Assembly (NCBI GenBank): GCA_023428135.1 | Contig: JAEYZG010000021.1 | Span: 62,001 to 126,000 of the forward strand | Direction of reading: 5' to 3' | Length of the DNA: 64,000 nucleotides | From: Bacteroidota bacterium | Lineage (GTDB): Bacteria > Bacteroidota > Bacteroidia > Cytophagales > Cytophagaceae | Part shown: positions 51,967 through 61,042 of the stretch, piece by piece | Numbering within the stretch: position 1 is the stretch's first letter | Layout: each line of letters starts with the position of its first letter | Made by a program: the position numbers and the translations under genes | The notes under the pieces: model-generated | What the model was told of the DNA's origin: nothing | Seen by the model: only the letters and a program-made list of their open reading frames with translations | Database searches by the model: none

Positions 51967-51974
51967 TAAATTTG
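51967..51974 (+). promoter_or_regulatory. Possible -7 element immediately before mtaB
   Basis: TAAATTTG matches TAnnTTTG but ends only four bases before ATG 51979, so it would yield a nearly leaderless transcript. It may be a chance match, with mtaB co-transcribed from upstream. Confidence 0.25.
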
Positions 51975-51978
51975 TAGT

Positions 51979-53301
51979 ATGAAAAAAGTAGCTTTTTATA
52001 CCCTTGGCTGCAAATTAAACTTTTCTGAAACTTCCACCATAGGGAGGCTCTTTGAAACAAATGGCTTTCAAAAGGTTGAATTTCAGGAAAAAGCAGATGT
52101 GTATATCATTAATACATGTTCGGTAACCGAAAATGCGGATAAGAAATGCAAAAAGGTTGTAAAAGAAGCTCTTAAATATTCTCCTGATGCATTTATTGCA
52201 GTGATAGGATGTTATGCCCAATTAAAGCCTAAGGAAATTTCTGAAATACCGGGAGTTGATGCGGTTTTAGGCGCTGCGGAAAAATTCAGATTGATTGAAT
52301 TGCTTGGTACATTTGATAAAAAAGACAAAGGTGAGGTATTCGCTTCTGAAATAAAAGAAGCTACTTCATTTAATCAGGCATATTCTTACGGAGACAGAAC
52401 AAGAACCTTTCTTAAAGTTCAGGATGGCTGTGATTACTCTTGTTCATTCTGCACTATTCCGCTCGCTCGTGGTAATAGCAGAAGCGATACCATAGAAAAT
52501 ATTCTTGCAGGTGCTCGTGAAATAGCAGCTACAGAAGTCAAAGAGGTTGTACTTACCGGTGTGAACATTGGTGATTATGGAATTATAAATGGAGAAAGAG
52601 TAAATTCTTTTTTTGACCTGGTTAAAGAACTGGATTATGTTGAAGGAATTGAAAGAATAAGGATATCTAGTATTGAGCCTAATTTGCTTACTAATGAAAT
52701 CATAAACTTTGTATCGAAGTCAAATAGGTTCGCACCTCACTTTCACATTCCTCTTCAATCAGGAAGTAACAAAATGCTGAAACTGATGAGACGACGCTAT
52801 CAGAGAGAGTTATATAAAGAAAGGGTTGAAGCTATAAAAGCCGTGATGCCTGATTGTTGTATCGGTGTGGATGTTATTGTTGGGTTTAATGGAGAAACAC
52901 ATGAAGATTTTCTTGATACCTATAATTTCCTGAATGAACTGGATGTTTCCTATTTGCATGTATTTACCTATAGTGAGAGAGCCAATACACATGCTGTGAA
53001 GATGCCAGGTAAAGTGCCAATGAACGAAAGAAATGAACGTTCAAAGATGCTAAGAAGCCTTTCGGAGAAGAAAAGACGCAAGTTCTATGAAGAACAGTTA
53101 TCAAAAACAAAGACAGTACTTTTTGAGGCGGATGAAGAAAATGGTATGATGTTCGGGTTTACTGAAAACTATGTCAAGGTAACTGCTAAATATGACCCTG
53201 TGCTGGTGAATGAAATGAAGAAAATAAGACTTATAGGAATTAATAGCGAAGGTATAGCGGAGATTGAGGAAGCAGAAACAGAACAATTGATTCATAAATA
53301 A
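51979..53301 (+). CDS. mtaB: tRNA t6A37 methylthiotransferase MtaB
   Basis: A 440-residue radical-SAM methylthiotransferase that converts t6A37 to ms2t6A37 in tRNA. The N-terminal UPF0004 domain carries three cluster cysteines (TLGCKLNF, INTCSVTENAD and VIGCYAQ). The radical-SAM motif is CDYSCSFCTIP near 151-161, with LTGVNIGDYG near 192 and HIPLQSGSNKMLKLMRRRY near 255-273. A TRAM-like C-terminal part ends the protein. The starting residues KKVAFYTLGCKLNFSE are diagnostic for MtaB over MiaB. It is followed by a perfect hairpin terminator. Confidence 0.94.
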   Translation: MKKVAFYTLGCKLNFSETSTIGRLFETNGFQKVEFQEKADVYIINTCSVTENADKKCKKVVKEALKYSPDAFIAVIGCYAQLKPKEISEIPGVDAVLGAAEKFRLIELLGTFDKKDKGEVFASEIKEATSFNQAYSYGDRTRTFLKVQDGCDYSCSFCTIPLARGNSRSDTIENILAGAREIAATEVKEVVLTGVNIGDYGIINGERVNSFFDLVKELDYVEGIERIRISSIEPNLLTNEIINFVSKSNRFAPHFHIPLQSGSNKMLKLMRRRYQRELYKERVEAIKAVMPDCCIGVDVIVGFNGETHEDFLDTYNFLNELDVSYLHVFTYSERANTHAVKMPGKVPMNERNERSKMLRSLSEKKRRKFYEEQLSKTKTVLFEADEENGMMFGFTENYVKVTAKYDPVLVNEMKKIRLIGINSEGIAEIEEAETEQLIHK

Positions 53302-53304
53302 ATC

Positions 53305-53337
53305 AAAGCTGAAGGACCTTCAGCTTTTAATTTTTTA
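53305..53337. terminator. Bidirectional terminator between mtaB and the acyltransferase gene
   Basis: AAAGCTGAAGG and CCTTCAGCTTT form a near-perfect stem, followed by a T run. The two genes are convergent. Confidence 0.85.
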
Positions 53338-54457
53338 TCCATGTTATATTTATTTTTTCTTTATCAGAAGTAGAAGTTTTCTTTGTGATAAATTTTTGTA
53401 AAGGCTCTTCGATTAACTTATATACAGCAACAGAAATCAGAGTTATCGAAATAAATATCATTGTATAATCAGTATTGAAAAACTTATATAAAAGTACCTG
53501 CAAAAAGCCCATATGCAATAGATAAAACGCATAAGAACTTTTTCCAAGTAACTGGAATATTTCGGTTTCAAGTAATCTTCTGATAATAGAGACTTCTGTT
53601 AACAACCCCCAAAATGTAAGTGCGATAAATACTGGCAATAACCAGATGTGAGCAAGGATTTTTAGCAGATCAAAACTGGAAAGAAAGGACAATAGAAGCA
53701 AAGTTAAAGTCATTCCTAAAATTCCGAAAACAGTGAATAGTGGGAAATTATATTTACTTGCTTTTTCTCCTTTGCTGTATTTGAATAGATCAAAAAGTTT
53801 TATTCCGATATAAAACTCCATAATTCTCCCCAAAAATGTCACACTTAATGTAAATTTTAAGGATGAGAAAAATCCGAAGAAGCTTATTGAACTACAGATT
53901 AAAGTTAATAAAAGGCCAAACAGAAATAATATGCAGCATTGCAAAAAAAGATTTATTCTGGTCCTTAATAGAAATAAAATCGGAGCGCACAGGTAAAAAC
54001 ATTCTTCCACCGAGAGAGACCATGATTGGGGAAGGCCAGTATTTTTAAATAGGTCGAAAAAGCCTTTCAGGAATGTTACATTTAATAGATAAAGGGTAAA
54101 AGAGTTAAACTCTTTTGGACTTGTTCCTGGAGGTAGAGGAAGGGTATCCAGCCAAATAATGGCAAAAGTAATAGTTGTCAGAAGGAAATAGATTGGGTAG
54201 ATTCTGGCAAATCGTTTTAAAAGGTATTGTCTAAACCATGCCCAATTCGATTGAACACTATCCTGATATCTGGATGCAATTAAAAATCCGCTAAGTACAA
54301 AGAATATTGATACACCTGCATTAAATTGATCAAAGAAACTGAAAACTTCATTACCAAATTTTTCAGGTATAAATGGATTGAAGTGGAAGATATAAACCAT
54401 AAAAGCGGCAACAGCTCTGATACCAGTCAAGGAGGGGAAATATCTTTGTTCAAGCAT
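53327..54457 (-). CDS. Acyltransferase family 3 (OafA-like) membrane protein
   Basis: A 376-residue integral membrane protein with about ten helices. It begins FPSLTGIRAVAAFMVYIFHFNPFIPE, with the conserved His of acyltransferase 3 enzymes, and contains FFVLSGFLIASRY near 53-65, RIYPIYFLLTTI, SWSLSVEECFYLCAPILFLL near 146-165 and a C-terminal SYAFYLLHMGFLQ near 312-324. Such enzymes O-acetylate or acylate surface glycans and lipids. It is not adjacent to the glycan locus; the substrate is unknown. Confidence 0.9.
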   Translation of the reverse strand: MLEQRYFPSLTGIRAVAAFMVYIFHFNPFIPEKFGNEVFSFFDQFNAGVSIFFVLSGFLIASRYQDSVQSNWAWFRQYLLKRFARIYPIYFLLTTITFAIIWLDTLPLPPGTSPKEFNSFTLYLLNVTFLKGFFDLFKNTGLPQSWSLSVEECFYLCAPILFLLRTRINLFLQCCILFLFGLLLTLICSSISFFGFFSSLKFTLSVTFLGRIMEFYIGIKLFDLFKYSKGEKASKYNFPLFTVFGILGMTLTLLLLSFLSSFDLLKILAHIWLLPVFIALTFWGLLTEVSIIRRLLETEIFQLLGKSSYAFYLLHMGFLQVLLYKFFNTDYTMIFISITLISVAVYKLIEEPLQKFITKKTSTSDKEKINITWIKN

Positions 54458-54648
54458 TTTAGTTTAATATCAGGAATTATTTTAACGCCCCAATCTCATT
54501 TAGGGTATCTCCGGAGAGATTAAATTTAGGTAAATCTTTATTCAAAAAATCTGATAGATATCTAAAATAATCCTATCTCCACCTGAATATTTTTATAAAA
54601 TTGTATTATTGTTGAAATTTAAATAGTTAACCTTTTTGGATTCATCCT

Positions 54649-55017
54649 ATGAACATTCCACAGAACTATCTTCCTGTTATGCCATACCTCATTTTGAAAG
54701 AGGCTAAGGCTTTTATGAATTTTGCTAAACTTGTATTTGATGCAAAAGAACAAATGATTGTTCCTGGGGAAAATGAAACCATTATGCATGGTGAATTAAA
54801 GATTCATGATGCTGTAATCATGTTTGCCCAGGCAGGTGATACCTGGACGGAAAAGTCAGCAGGGATGTATATCTATGTGACAGATGTAAACAAAGTTTAT
54901 CAAAAGGCTTTGGAAAATGGCGCCACTGCGCTGATGGCTCCGGAAAAGAAGGAATATGGATACTCCGGAGGATTTGAAGATCCTTTTGGAAATCATTGGT
55001 GGATTGTAGAAGGCTGA
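54649..55017 (+). CDS. VOC/PhnB-like glyoxalase-fold protein
   Basis: A 122-residue protein of the vicinal oxygen chelate superfamily, PhnB/YdfO-like: VMPYLILKEAKAFMNFAKLVFDA at the start, HGELKIHDAVIMFAQAGD near 47-64, MYIYVTDVNKVYQKALENGA near 72-91 and a final GGFEDPFGNHWWIVEG. The missing His at the first canonical metal position and the overall form resemble members that do not act as glyoxalase I. Function unknown. It lies just upstream of the toxin island in the same direction. Confidence 0.85.
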   Translation: MNIPQNYLPVMPYLILKEAKAFMNFAKLVFDAKEQMIVPGENETIMHGELKIHDAVIMFAQAGDTWTEKSAGMYIYVTDVNKVYQKALENGATALMAPEKKEYGYSGGFEDPFGNHWWIVEG

Positions 55018-55146
55018 TCAGAGTTTTTTCATGGAGCCAGAGCTTCTTTTTATATATTTTCTGGCAAAATAAGATCTAACTTGTTACATTTAAGGAGAAT
55101 ATTCTTATTAAATGTTCCATTTTTAATTCAACCATATTTTTGATTC

Positions 55147-58100
55147 TTGGCGAAGAAAGTTAAAATACCGATAAAAGAAGATACCCGACAAAATTCCACT
55201 CAATATGGATACCAGGGTAATATCAGGAATCAATATGGATATAGTCCTGCTGATGTTGATTTCTATGATGATAAAGACATAGTAGAAAAAAAAGACAGCA
55301 GACAAGCTCAGGTTACAGATGATTCTCATGAAGAGAAATTATATCGGTTATTATTCAGGATTTCTAAAAAACTGAAAGAGGAGGAAGAGAAAGCGGCGGT
55401 ATCCTCAGCAAAAGAACCTGAAATTAAAGCACCTCAAACACCTGTGGCATCAGATCCTGATCCAAAATCAGCTGCAAGTCCTGATTCAAAAACATCAGCA
55501 GAGTCGGATGAAAGAGAGGCTGTAGTACCTATTTCAGCTTTAAGTCCTAAGAAGACTGAGGCCAAAGATCTTGAAGAACCTCAAAATACAGCCAGTCCTG
55601 CCAACGATTCCAGAGATACTGTAACTGATCCTCCAGCTACCGCTGAGGCAGCAGCTGGAGCCAATGCAAAGGCAGAAACGCCAATAAACAAGGAAAAGAC
55701 TGCTGTTCCAAATTCAAATACCTCGGAAGAAAGCAAATCGGAAGAGAGCGAATCAGCGGAAAGCAAATCAGAAGAAAGCGATTCAGAGGAAAAGGCTGAT
55801 GTTGCAGAACAGCCTGAACATGCTCAGTCCGCAACTCCTTCGGATAATAATGCAGATAATTCTGGAAAGGCACAAGAGCTACCTGCTCTCGCAGGTGCAG
55901 AGAGTGAGGCAAGCACTGCTTCTGTTGAAGAGAAGTCAGCACCGGCAGACGAACTTCCGGAACCAGAGAAAAAAGCTGCCGGCGGAGGAGGTAGTGGAGG
56001 AAGAGTTATTGATATGGCCGACGCCTCCATGGATGGAGGGCCTGAAAGGGTTGAACAAGAAAATACTGCTCTTGATAAAAAAGAAAAGGTCCATCTGGAT
56101 ACTCATTCTAAAGCCAAAGCTGCACAGGCTGGAACAAAAATAGGGAGCTTAAGCATAAATCAGAAAAAGAAAGAAGATGCCTCAACCAAGCTGGATAAAA
56201 CCAAAGACGCTGTTGAAGAGAAAACATCAGAGAAAGAAGCTGAGGTCAATGCCGGACAGGTAGGTAAAGTTGCCGAAGCCAAAGCTCCTGAAGTAAATAA
56301 AGATGAAGCCAAGTCTACGCTCAATCAATCCCTACAGGCATCCTTGCCTCAGACGGTAGAAGATGTAGATAATTTCAAAGATAATCGGATAGCCTCTAAA
56401 ATAGGGGATAAGGTAAAGGCAGCGATTGACGCCAAAGCAGGCGAGGTGACAGGAACCTTTGATGTACTTGATAAGACTCCACAACCTGATGAGCCTCGCA
56501 AATCTGTTCCTTTTGCAGACATAGAACAAGCTCCTGCAACTCCTGAGATCAATGCAGGAAATAATCTTATACCTAAAGTAGATGAAAAGTCTATAGATCT
56601 TAACTCTTATCTTACCGAGTCTGACAATCTTCTGAAAAAAGAAGGTATCAAACAGGAACATCTGGATCTGGTGGATTCAGGTGATCTTTTTGAAGCTAAA
56701 AAGATTCAGAAAGATATAGATAAAAAAGCCAAAGAAGAACCCGGTAATTTACGTTCGGAAGAGAAAGAGCTGCACGGCAAGAACGAGGCAGAGCTTCAGA
56801 AGAAAGAGGCAGATGAAAAAGGGAAGATGGAGAAAGAACGTGCAGCCGGATTGGGCAGCGCACGTGGAAGCCAGGTAGGGACAAAGGGAAGTCTGGAAGA
56901 CAAGAAGAAAGAGGTTACCGATCACATTAACAAAATCTATGAAGATGTAAACAAACAGGTTCAGGATAAGCTCACCAAACTAAAGACCGATTCTCTTGCA
57001 GCCTTTGACAGAGAGGAAGCGGCTGCTTCTTCTGCATTTGAGAACAATGTCAATACCAAGATGGATAAGTTCAAAGATGAACGTTATTCAGGTGTGGGCG
57101 GCAAGTTCAACAAAGTGCGTGACTGGTTCCTGGGAATAGATGACCTTCCTGAAGTAAAGCGGATATTTGAAGAAGAAAAAGCAGTCTATATCAACAGAAT
57201 AGATAGTGCAATTTCTAAAATAATTAACGACAGCCAGAAGGTAATTGATGAATGCAAAACATTAATTGCCAATGCAAGGAAAGAGATTGAGGAATATGTA
57301 AAAGGCCTTAGTCCCGCTCTGCAGAAGATAGGAGAAGAGGCTGAAAAAGAAATCAAGAAGAAACTTGATGAGCTTGATGAGAAAGTAAACAAAGCTGCGG
57401 AGGAGCTTAAAGAAGAACTTGCAAAGAAACGTGCTGAAGCCATAGCCAATATTGACAAGAAGATCGAAAAGATGAAAGAGGAAATGTCTGGTTTTCTTTC
57501 TAAAATGGGCGATCTTTTAGTGGATGCAGCACTTAAATTTTTTAAATGGGCCCTTGAAACTGCAGGCCACAGTGCAGACGAGATCATGGGCATCATCAAC
57601 AAGGGCAAAGCTGTTCTTACTGCTGTTGTAAGTGATCCTATACAGTTTCTTAAAAATCTTGCTGCTGCTGTTGGCGGAGGTGTAAAGAACTTCGGAGCAA
57701 ACATCATGAAGCACCTTGGTGAAGGCTTCATGAACTGGCTTACCGGTCAGCTTAACTCCCTTCCGATACAGTTACCTGAAAAGTTCGACCTTAAAGGGAT
57801 TGTATCTTTGACCCTTCAGGTACTAGGACTTACTTATGCAAGCCTCAGAAGCAAGCTTAGCAACAAGGTTGGAGAAGACAAAGTGCAGATGGCTGAGTCA
57901 GGTGTCGAAATGATGATGGAAGTGAAAGAGAAAGGTCCTATTGCCATGTACGACATGATGGCTGATAAGGCAGACTCTATCAAAAACGAATTCATTGAAG
58001 GCGCCAAAGAGTGGGCTATTACCAATATGATCAAGCAAGGTCTTATCAGACTTGCTACCATGATCAACCCAGCAGGAGCTATTGTTCAGGCTGTGTTGGG

Positions 58101-59487
58101 GATCTATAATGGAGTTATTTTCCTTGTTAATAACTGGGACAGAATACTTGCCTTTGTTAACTCTGTCTTCGACTCTATTGCAGCCATTGCAAGCGGTGCT
58201 ATTTCACAGGCTTCAGCTTTTGTCGAGAAGACCATGGCGCAGACCATTCCATTGATTCTTGACTTCATTGCTCAACAGCTTAACCTGAGTGGGATTGCTG
58301 AAAGAATTACCAAAATCATTCACAGGATAAGGAAGCCGATTGATCAGGTGATCGATAAGGTTATTGATTGGATTACTAAGAAAGTTAAAAAACTTGCAGA
58401 TAAACTTTTAGGAAAAAATAAAGACAAGGATAAAGATAAAAACAAAGAAAAAACTGAGGATAGCAAAAAAGACTTTGATAAAAACAAAGACGGAGATAAG
58501 GGTGGAGACAAGAGGTCAATGGAACAAAAGGTTGCTGATGTACAAGCTGCTAAATTGGAATCGCAGGCATTACTTGACAAACCTGATGCTTCTCTCGAAG
58601 GGGTAAAAGGAGGTTTGCCTCAAATCAAGAAAAAGTACAAGCTTACTAAAATTGATATTGAGCATTTGGGTGAATATGAGTACGATATTTATGTAGAGAT
58701 TAATCCTTCCGATAAAACAGGGAAAAAGACGTTGGCTAGTTCAGAGGAGATGTTGTCACAGGCAACAATCAACTTTACTGGGAAAACTTTCAAAATGGAA
58801 GAATTGAAAGGATACCTGATGAAAGAATTTGGTATTTCTGCAAGAACTTGTGATAGAAGAATATCAGAATGGAAAGGGGGGGGGAAACTATTTGTTTGTG
58901 AATCGGAGAAAGCAGGAGCAAATGACAGAGGTAAAGTTGCAAGTTTTGATAAGAGTTTATTGCCAGGTGAGGTAAGGCCTGTTTCTGCAAGAAACAGAGA
59001 TACGTATGGATATTCTAATCCAAGACAAACCTCAGATGTCGGAAGAATAATAATCGTCAAAGGTCTAATCAGAGAAAAGGATCCAGGTTCTCCAACAGGA
59101 TATAAATACAATTATTCCCCTGGCAAAGAAAAAGATCTTACCTATTTACAATCAGAAGCACGTTATCAGTGTGTGAGAACAGGAAAGATTATCGAATGGG
59201 ATGAAATACATATGGGCCACCATGATGATGTGGGATGTTCTGTACATTGGAACAAAGGAGGGGGACATGGACCAAATATAATGCCTGGCCATACGCAGAC
59301 CAAGGAACAAAATAAAGCTTGGAACAACAACCCTGATAATTACCAGGGACCGGAAGAACGGAAAGCTTCTTCTGGATCAGGAGGAAGTACAGAAGGTTAT
59401 TTAACCCCTGGCCCACCAAATAATCCGGATAGCCATCCAATGTGGTGGGATCCAAATCACAAAGATTATGCAGGATCTAAAAAATGA
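55147..59487 (+). CDS. Giant modular toxin-like protein (eCIS-type trunk, nuclease-like tip)
   Basis: The protein has 1446 residues from TTG 55147. Residues 1-330 are charged and low-complexity (EESKSEESESAESKSEESDS). About 330-780 is coiled coil, and about 800-1090 is a helical trunk (GIVSLTLQVLGLTYASLRSK, MINPAGAIVQAVLGIYNG, FIAQQLNLSGIAERITKIIH). I associate this trunk with toxins carried beside extracellular contractile injection systems. A KDKDKDK linker (1094-1125) leads to a variable tip with a small helical domain and a terminal TGKIIEWDEIHMGHHDD...PGHTQTKEQN...NNPDNYQGPE block (1345-1403), resembling GH-E/HNH polymorphic-toxin nucleases. There is no signal peptide or T9SS tail. A probable immunity gene follows six bases later. 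No sheath, tube or baseplate genes are in the window, so the delivery route is inferred. Confidence 0.75.
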   Translation: MAKKVKIPIKEDTRQNSTQYGYQGNIRNQYGYSPADVDFYDDKDIVEKKDSRQAQVTDDSHEEKLYRLLFRISKKLKEEEEKAAVSSAKEPEIKAPQTPVASDPDPKSAASPDSKTSAESDEREAVVPISALSPKKTEAKDLEEPQNTASPANDSRDTVTDPPATAEAAAGANAKAETPINKEKTAVPNSNTSEESKSEESESAESKSEESDSEEKADVAEQPEHAQSATPSDNNADNSGKAQELPALAGAESEASTASVEEKSAPADELPEPEKKAAGGGGSGGRVIDMADASMDGGPERVEQENTALDKKEKVHLDTHSKAKAAQAGTKIGSLSINQKKKEDASTKLDKTKDAVEEKTSEKEAEVNAGQVGKVAEAKAPEVNKDEAKSTLNQSLQASLPQTVEDVDNFKDNRIASKIGDKVKAAIDAKAGEVTGTFDVLDKTPQPDEPRKSVPFADIEQAPATPEINAGNNLIPKVDEKSIDLNSYLTESDNLLKKEGIKQEHLDLVDSGDLFEAKKIQKDIDKKAKEEPGNLRSEEKELHGKNEAELQKKEADEKGKMEKERAAGLGSARGSQVGTKGSLEDKKKEVTDHINKIYEDVNKQVQDKLTKLKTDSLAAFDREEAAASSAFENNVNTKMDKFKDERYSGVGGKFNKVRDWFLGIDDLPEVKRIFEEEKAVYINRIDSAISKIINDSQKVIDECKTLIANARKEIEEYVKGLSPALQKIGEEAEKEIKKKLDELDEKVNKAAEELKEELAKKRAEAIANIDKKIEKMKEEMSGFLSKMGDLLVDAALKFFKWALETAGHSADEIMGIINKGKAVLTAVVSDPIQFLKNLAAAVGGGVKNFGANIMKHLGEGFMNWLTGQLNSLPIQLPEKFDLKGIVSLTLQVLGLTYASLRSKLSNKVGEDKVQMAESGVEMMMEVKEKGPIAMYDMMADKADSIKNEFIEGAKEWAITNMIKQGLIRLATMINPAGAIVQAVLGIYNGVIFLVNNWDRILAFVNSVFDSIAAIASGAISQASAFVEKTMAQTIPLILDFIAQQLNLSGIAERITKIIHRIRKPIDQVIDKVIDWITKKVKKLADKLLGKNKDKDKDKNKEKTEDSKKDFDKNKDGDKGGDKRSMEQKVADVQAAKLESQALLDKPDASLEGVKGGLPQIKKKYKLTKIDIEHLGEYEYDIYVEINPSDKTGKKTLASSEEMLSQATINFTGKTFKMEELKGYLMKEFGISARTCDRRISEWKGGGKLFVCESEKAGANDRGKVASFDKSLLPGEVRPVSARNRDTYGYSNPRQTSDVGRIIIVKGLIREKDPGSPTGYKYNYSPGKEKDLTYLQSEARYQCVRTGKIIEWDEIHMGHHDDVGCSVHWNKGGGHGPNIMPGHTQTKEQNKAWNNNPDNYQGPEERKASSGSGGSTEGYLTPGPPNNPDSHPMWWDPNHKDYAGSKK

Positions 59488-59493
59488 TAAACA

Positions 59494-60585
59494 ATGAGTA
59501 TCGAACAACTATTAAATAATTATAAAGACCAGTTTGGCGAACCTGATTATGTAATAAATATAGATTCGGATTTTGCCATAGCTATTTCTCTTCCGATTGA
59601 AGAAGAAGAAATTTTCGACACAAGTTTTGTTACTCTTGGATTATCCAATAAACTTCTTTCAAATCATTTTGAGCCTAATGAAATTATTCTTGAACTGGAA
59701 GGCGAACTTGATGAAGATAGTTGTAAACATTTTGCTGAAGAATATTCAATGTTCTTAATTGAAAGAATAAAGACTGGGCAGTTCTTTGGAAAAAATCAAA
59801 TCATAAAACATTCGATAAAATTATTTAATAACACTCCTTATTTCTTTATTACTCTTTATGATGGTTATAGAAGTGAATGGGAGACTGAAGCTGAAGCTAT
59901 ATCATTGCTCAGATTTATTCCATTGCACAAAGAAGAGGCTCTTGAATTGGAAAAGGTAAATGAAAAGACACGTAATATTCTCATAAACGCATGTAATCTT
60001 AATTGGCGAATGAGAGAGAGAATATCGGCTAATATAATATTTGAAGGAGTAAAAGGAATATGGTCAAAAATAGAATCTTGGTATTCTGAAAATACACCAT
60101 CATTAATAGAAGAATTAAGACCAGGAACTTCTATTGAAAAGATTCATGACCTTGAAAAATCTCTATCTGTCAGCCTTCCGGTTGACCTTTATAACTCTCT
60201 TATGATTCATGATGGAAATGTGTATTTTAATGATTACAAATATTTAACCGCACGTCAGATAAATATTGTTTGGGGAGCACTTACTCAGATGAAACGTGAA
60301 AATGGTTTTAAAAATTCACCTAGGCATGATAATCAAAATAAAATCCAGAATACCTGGTGGGATGAAAAATGGATTCCATTTGCAGAAGATAGTGGTGGTA
60401 ACTGTATTTGTGTAGATTTGAATCCGGGTAAGGATGGGGTAGTTGGGCAAATAATTTACTGGGAAATAGAAGAAGGTCCTTATATTACAGAATTAGTATC
60501 CTTTCTTGACTGGCTAAATGATTATAATGAGAAATTAGAAGCAGGAGTTTACAAGGTAACAGATGAAGGATTTTTAGAGGAATAG
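59494..60585 (+). CDS. Two-domain immunity protein (SUFU-like plus SMI1/KNR4-SUKH)
   Basis: A 363-residue soluble protein starting six bases after the toxin stop. The N-terminal half (1 to about 175; DYVINIDSDFAIAISLP, FVTLGLSNKLL, YDGYRSEWETEAEAISLLRFIP) resembles the SUFU-like immunity fold. The C-terminal half (about 195-350; RPGTSIEKIHDLEKSLSVSL, LPVDLYNSLMIHDG near 228-241, WIPFAEDSGGNCICVDLNP, GPYITELVSFLDWLNDY) is a SMI1/KNR4 (SUKH-1) domain. Both folds are known immunity modules of polymorphic toxins, and having both may protect against more than one tip. Its role as antidote to the adjacent toxin is inferred from position and fold. Confidence 0.8.
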   Translation: MSIEQLLNNYKDQFGEPDYVINIDSDFAIAISLPIEEEEIFDTSFVTLGLSNKLLSNHFEPNEIILELEGELDEDSCKHFAEEYSMFLIERIKTGQFFGKNQIIKHSIKLFNNTPYFFITLYDGYRSEWETEAEAISLLRFIPLHKEEALELEKVNEKTRNILINACNLNWRMRERISANIIFEGVKGIWSKIESWYSENTPSLIEELRPGTSIEKIHDLEKSLSVSLPVDLYNSLMIHDGNVYFNDYKYLTARQINIVWGALTQMKRENGFKNSPRHDNQNKIQNTWWDEKWIPFAEDSGGNCICVDLNPGKDGVVGQIIYWEIEEGPYITELVSFLDWLNDYNEKLEAGVYKVTDEGFLEE

Positions 60586-60638
60586 TGAGCAATAATTACA
60601 GAGTTGAGTGATGCAGCCTCCTCCAGTTTAACGACCCG

Positions 60639-60766
60639 ACAATGTCCGGAATCACTATAGATATAGTCCGGCTGATGTTCATTTTTATGATGATAAAGAC
60701 ATATTAGAAAAAAAAGACAGCAGATAGGCCCAGGTTGTAGATGCTTCTCTGAAGAAAAATTATATA
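60639..60766 (+). pseudogene. Decayed N-terminal fragment of a second toxin copy
   Basis: About 128 bases repeat the toxin 5' region 55217-55346 with scattered substitutions. The encoded YSPADVHFYDDKDILEKKDS matches toxin residues YSPADVDFYDDKDIVEKKDS. The copy has a nonsense codon (TAG 60725-60727 in place of CAA) and a one-base deletion near 60754 that shifts the frame. It no longer continues into a toxin body. The region 60586-60638 holds nothing else recognisable. Confidence 0.85.
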
Positions 60767-60875
60767 GTTCATGAGCAAATTCAAGCTCGGCATGATATTA
60801 AACCTCTACCGCCAGGAGAATTATTACTAATTACGGACTAAGAAGGTTTTTTTATTCAATCTATAGAATAAGGGA

Positions 60876-60983
60876 ATGGAATTATACTTAAAAGTTCTAA
60901 AGATAGAATATACAACTCAGAGACTTCCGGATAACTTAATAAGCAAATTTTCTGATTTTGTCTTAAGGTTAAAAACTTATTAG
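60876..60983 (+). pseudogene. Broken 5' part of an immunity-like gene
   Basis: A 35-codon open stretch beginning ATG 60876 (MELYLKVLKIEYTTQRLPDN, then LISKFSDFVLRLK) ends in TAG and looks protein-like. The downstream gene at 61043 is in another frame and is preceded by open codons (AKSISNKDLIWIAFHD) in its own frame. A frameshifted immunity gene is plausible; a chance ORF is the alternative. Confidence 0.3.
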
Positions 60984-61042
60984 GAGAATAATTTGCTAAG
61001 AGTATAAGTAATAAGGACCTCATTTGGATCGCCTTTCATGAC

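Noticed and set aside
51967..51974. TAAATTTG before mtaB as a firm promoter
   Set aside because: It leaves almost no leader before the ATG, and mtaB sits only 13 bases after the previous gene, so read-through is more likely; listed at low confidence only.
55581..56661. Several ORFs in other frames of the toxin gene, some over 100 codons
   Set aside because: They lie within the acidic low-complexity region, where repeated codons open the other frames; all show leucine- or serine-rich shadow composition.
57186..57731. Minus-strand ORF of 181 codons within the toxin gene
   Set aside because: It is the antisense of the lysine/glutamate-rich coiled coil, giving a Ser/Phe/Leu-rich translation with no motif.
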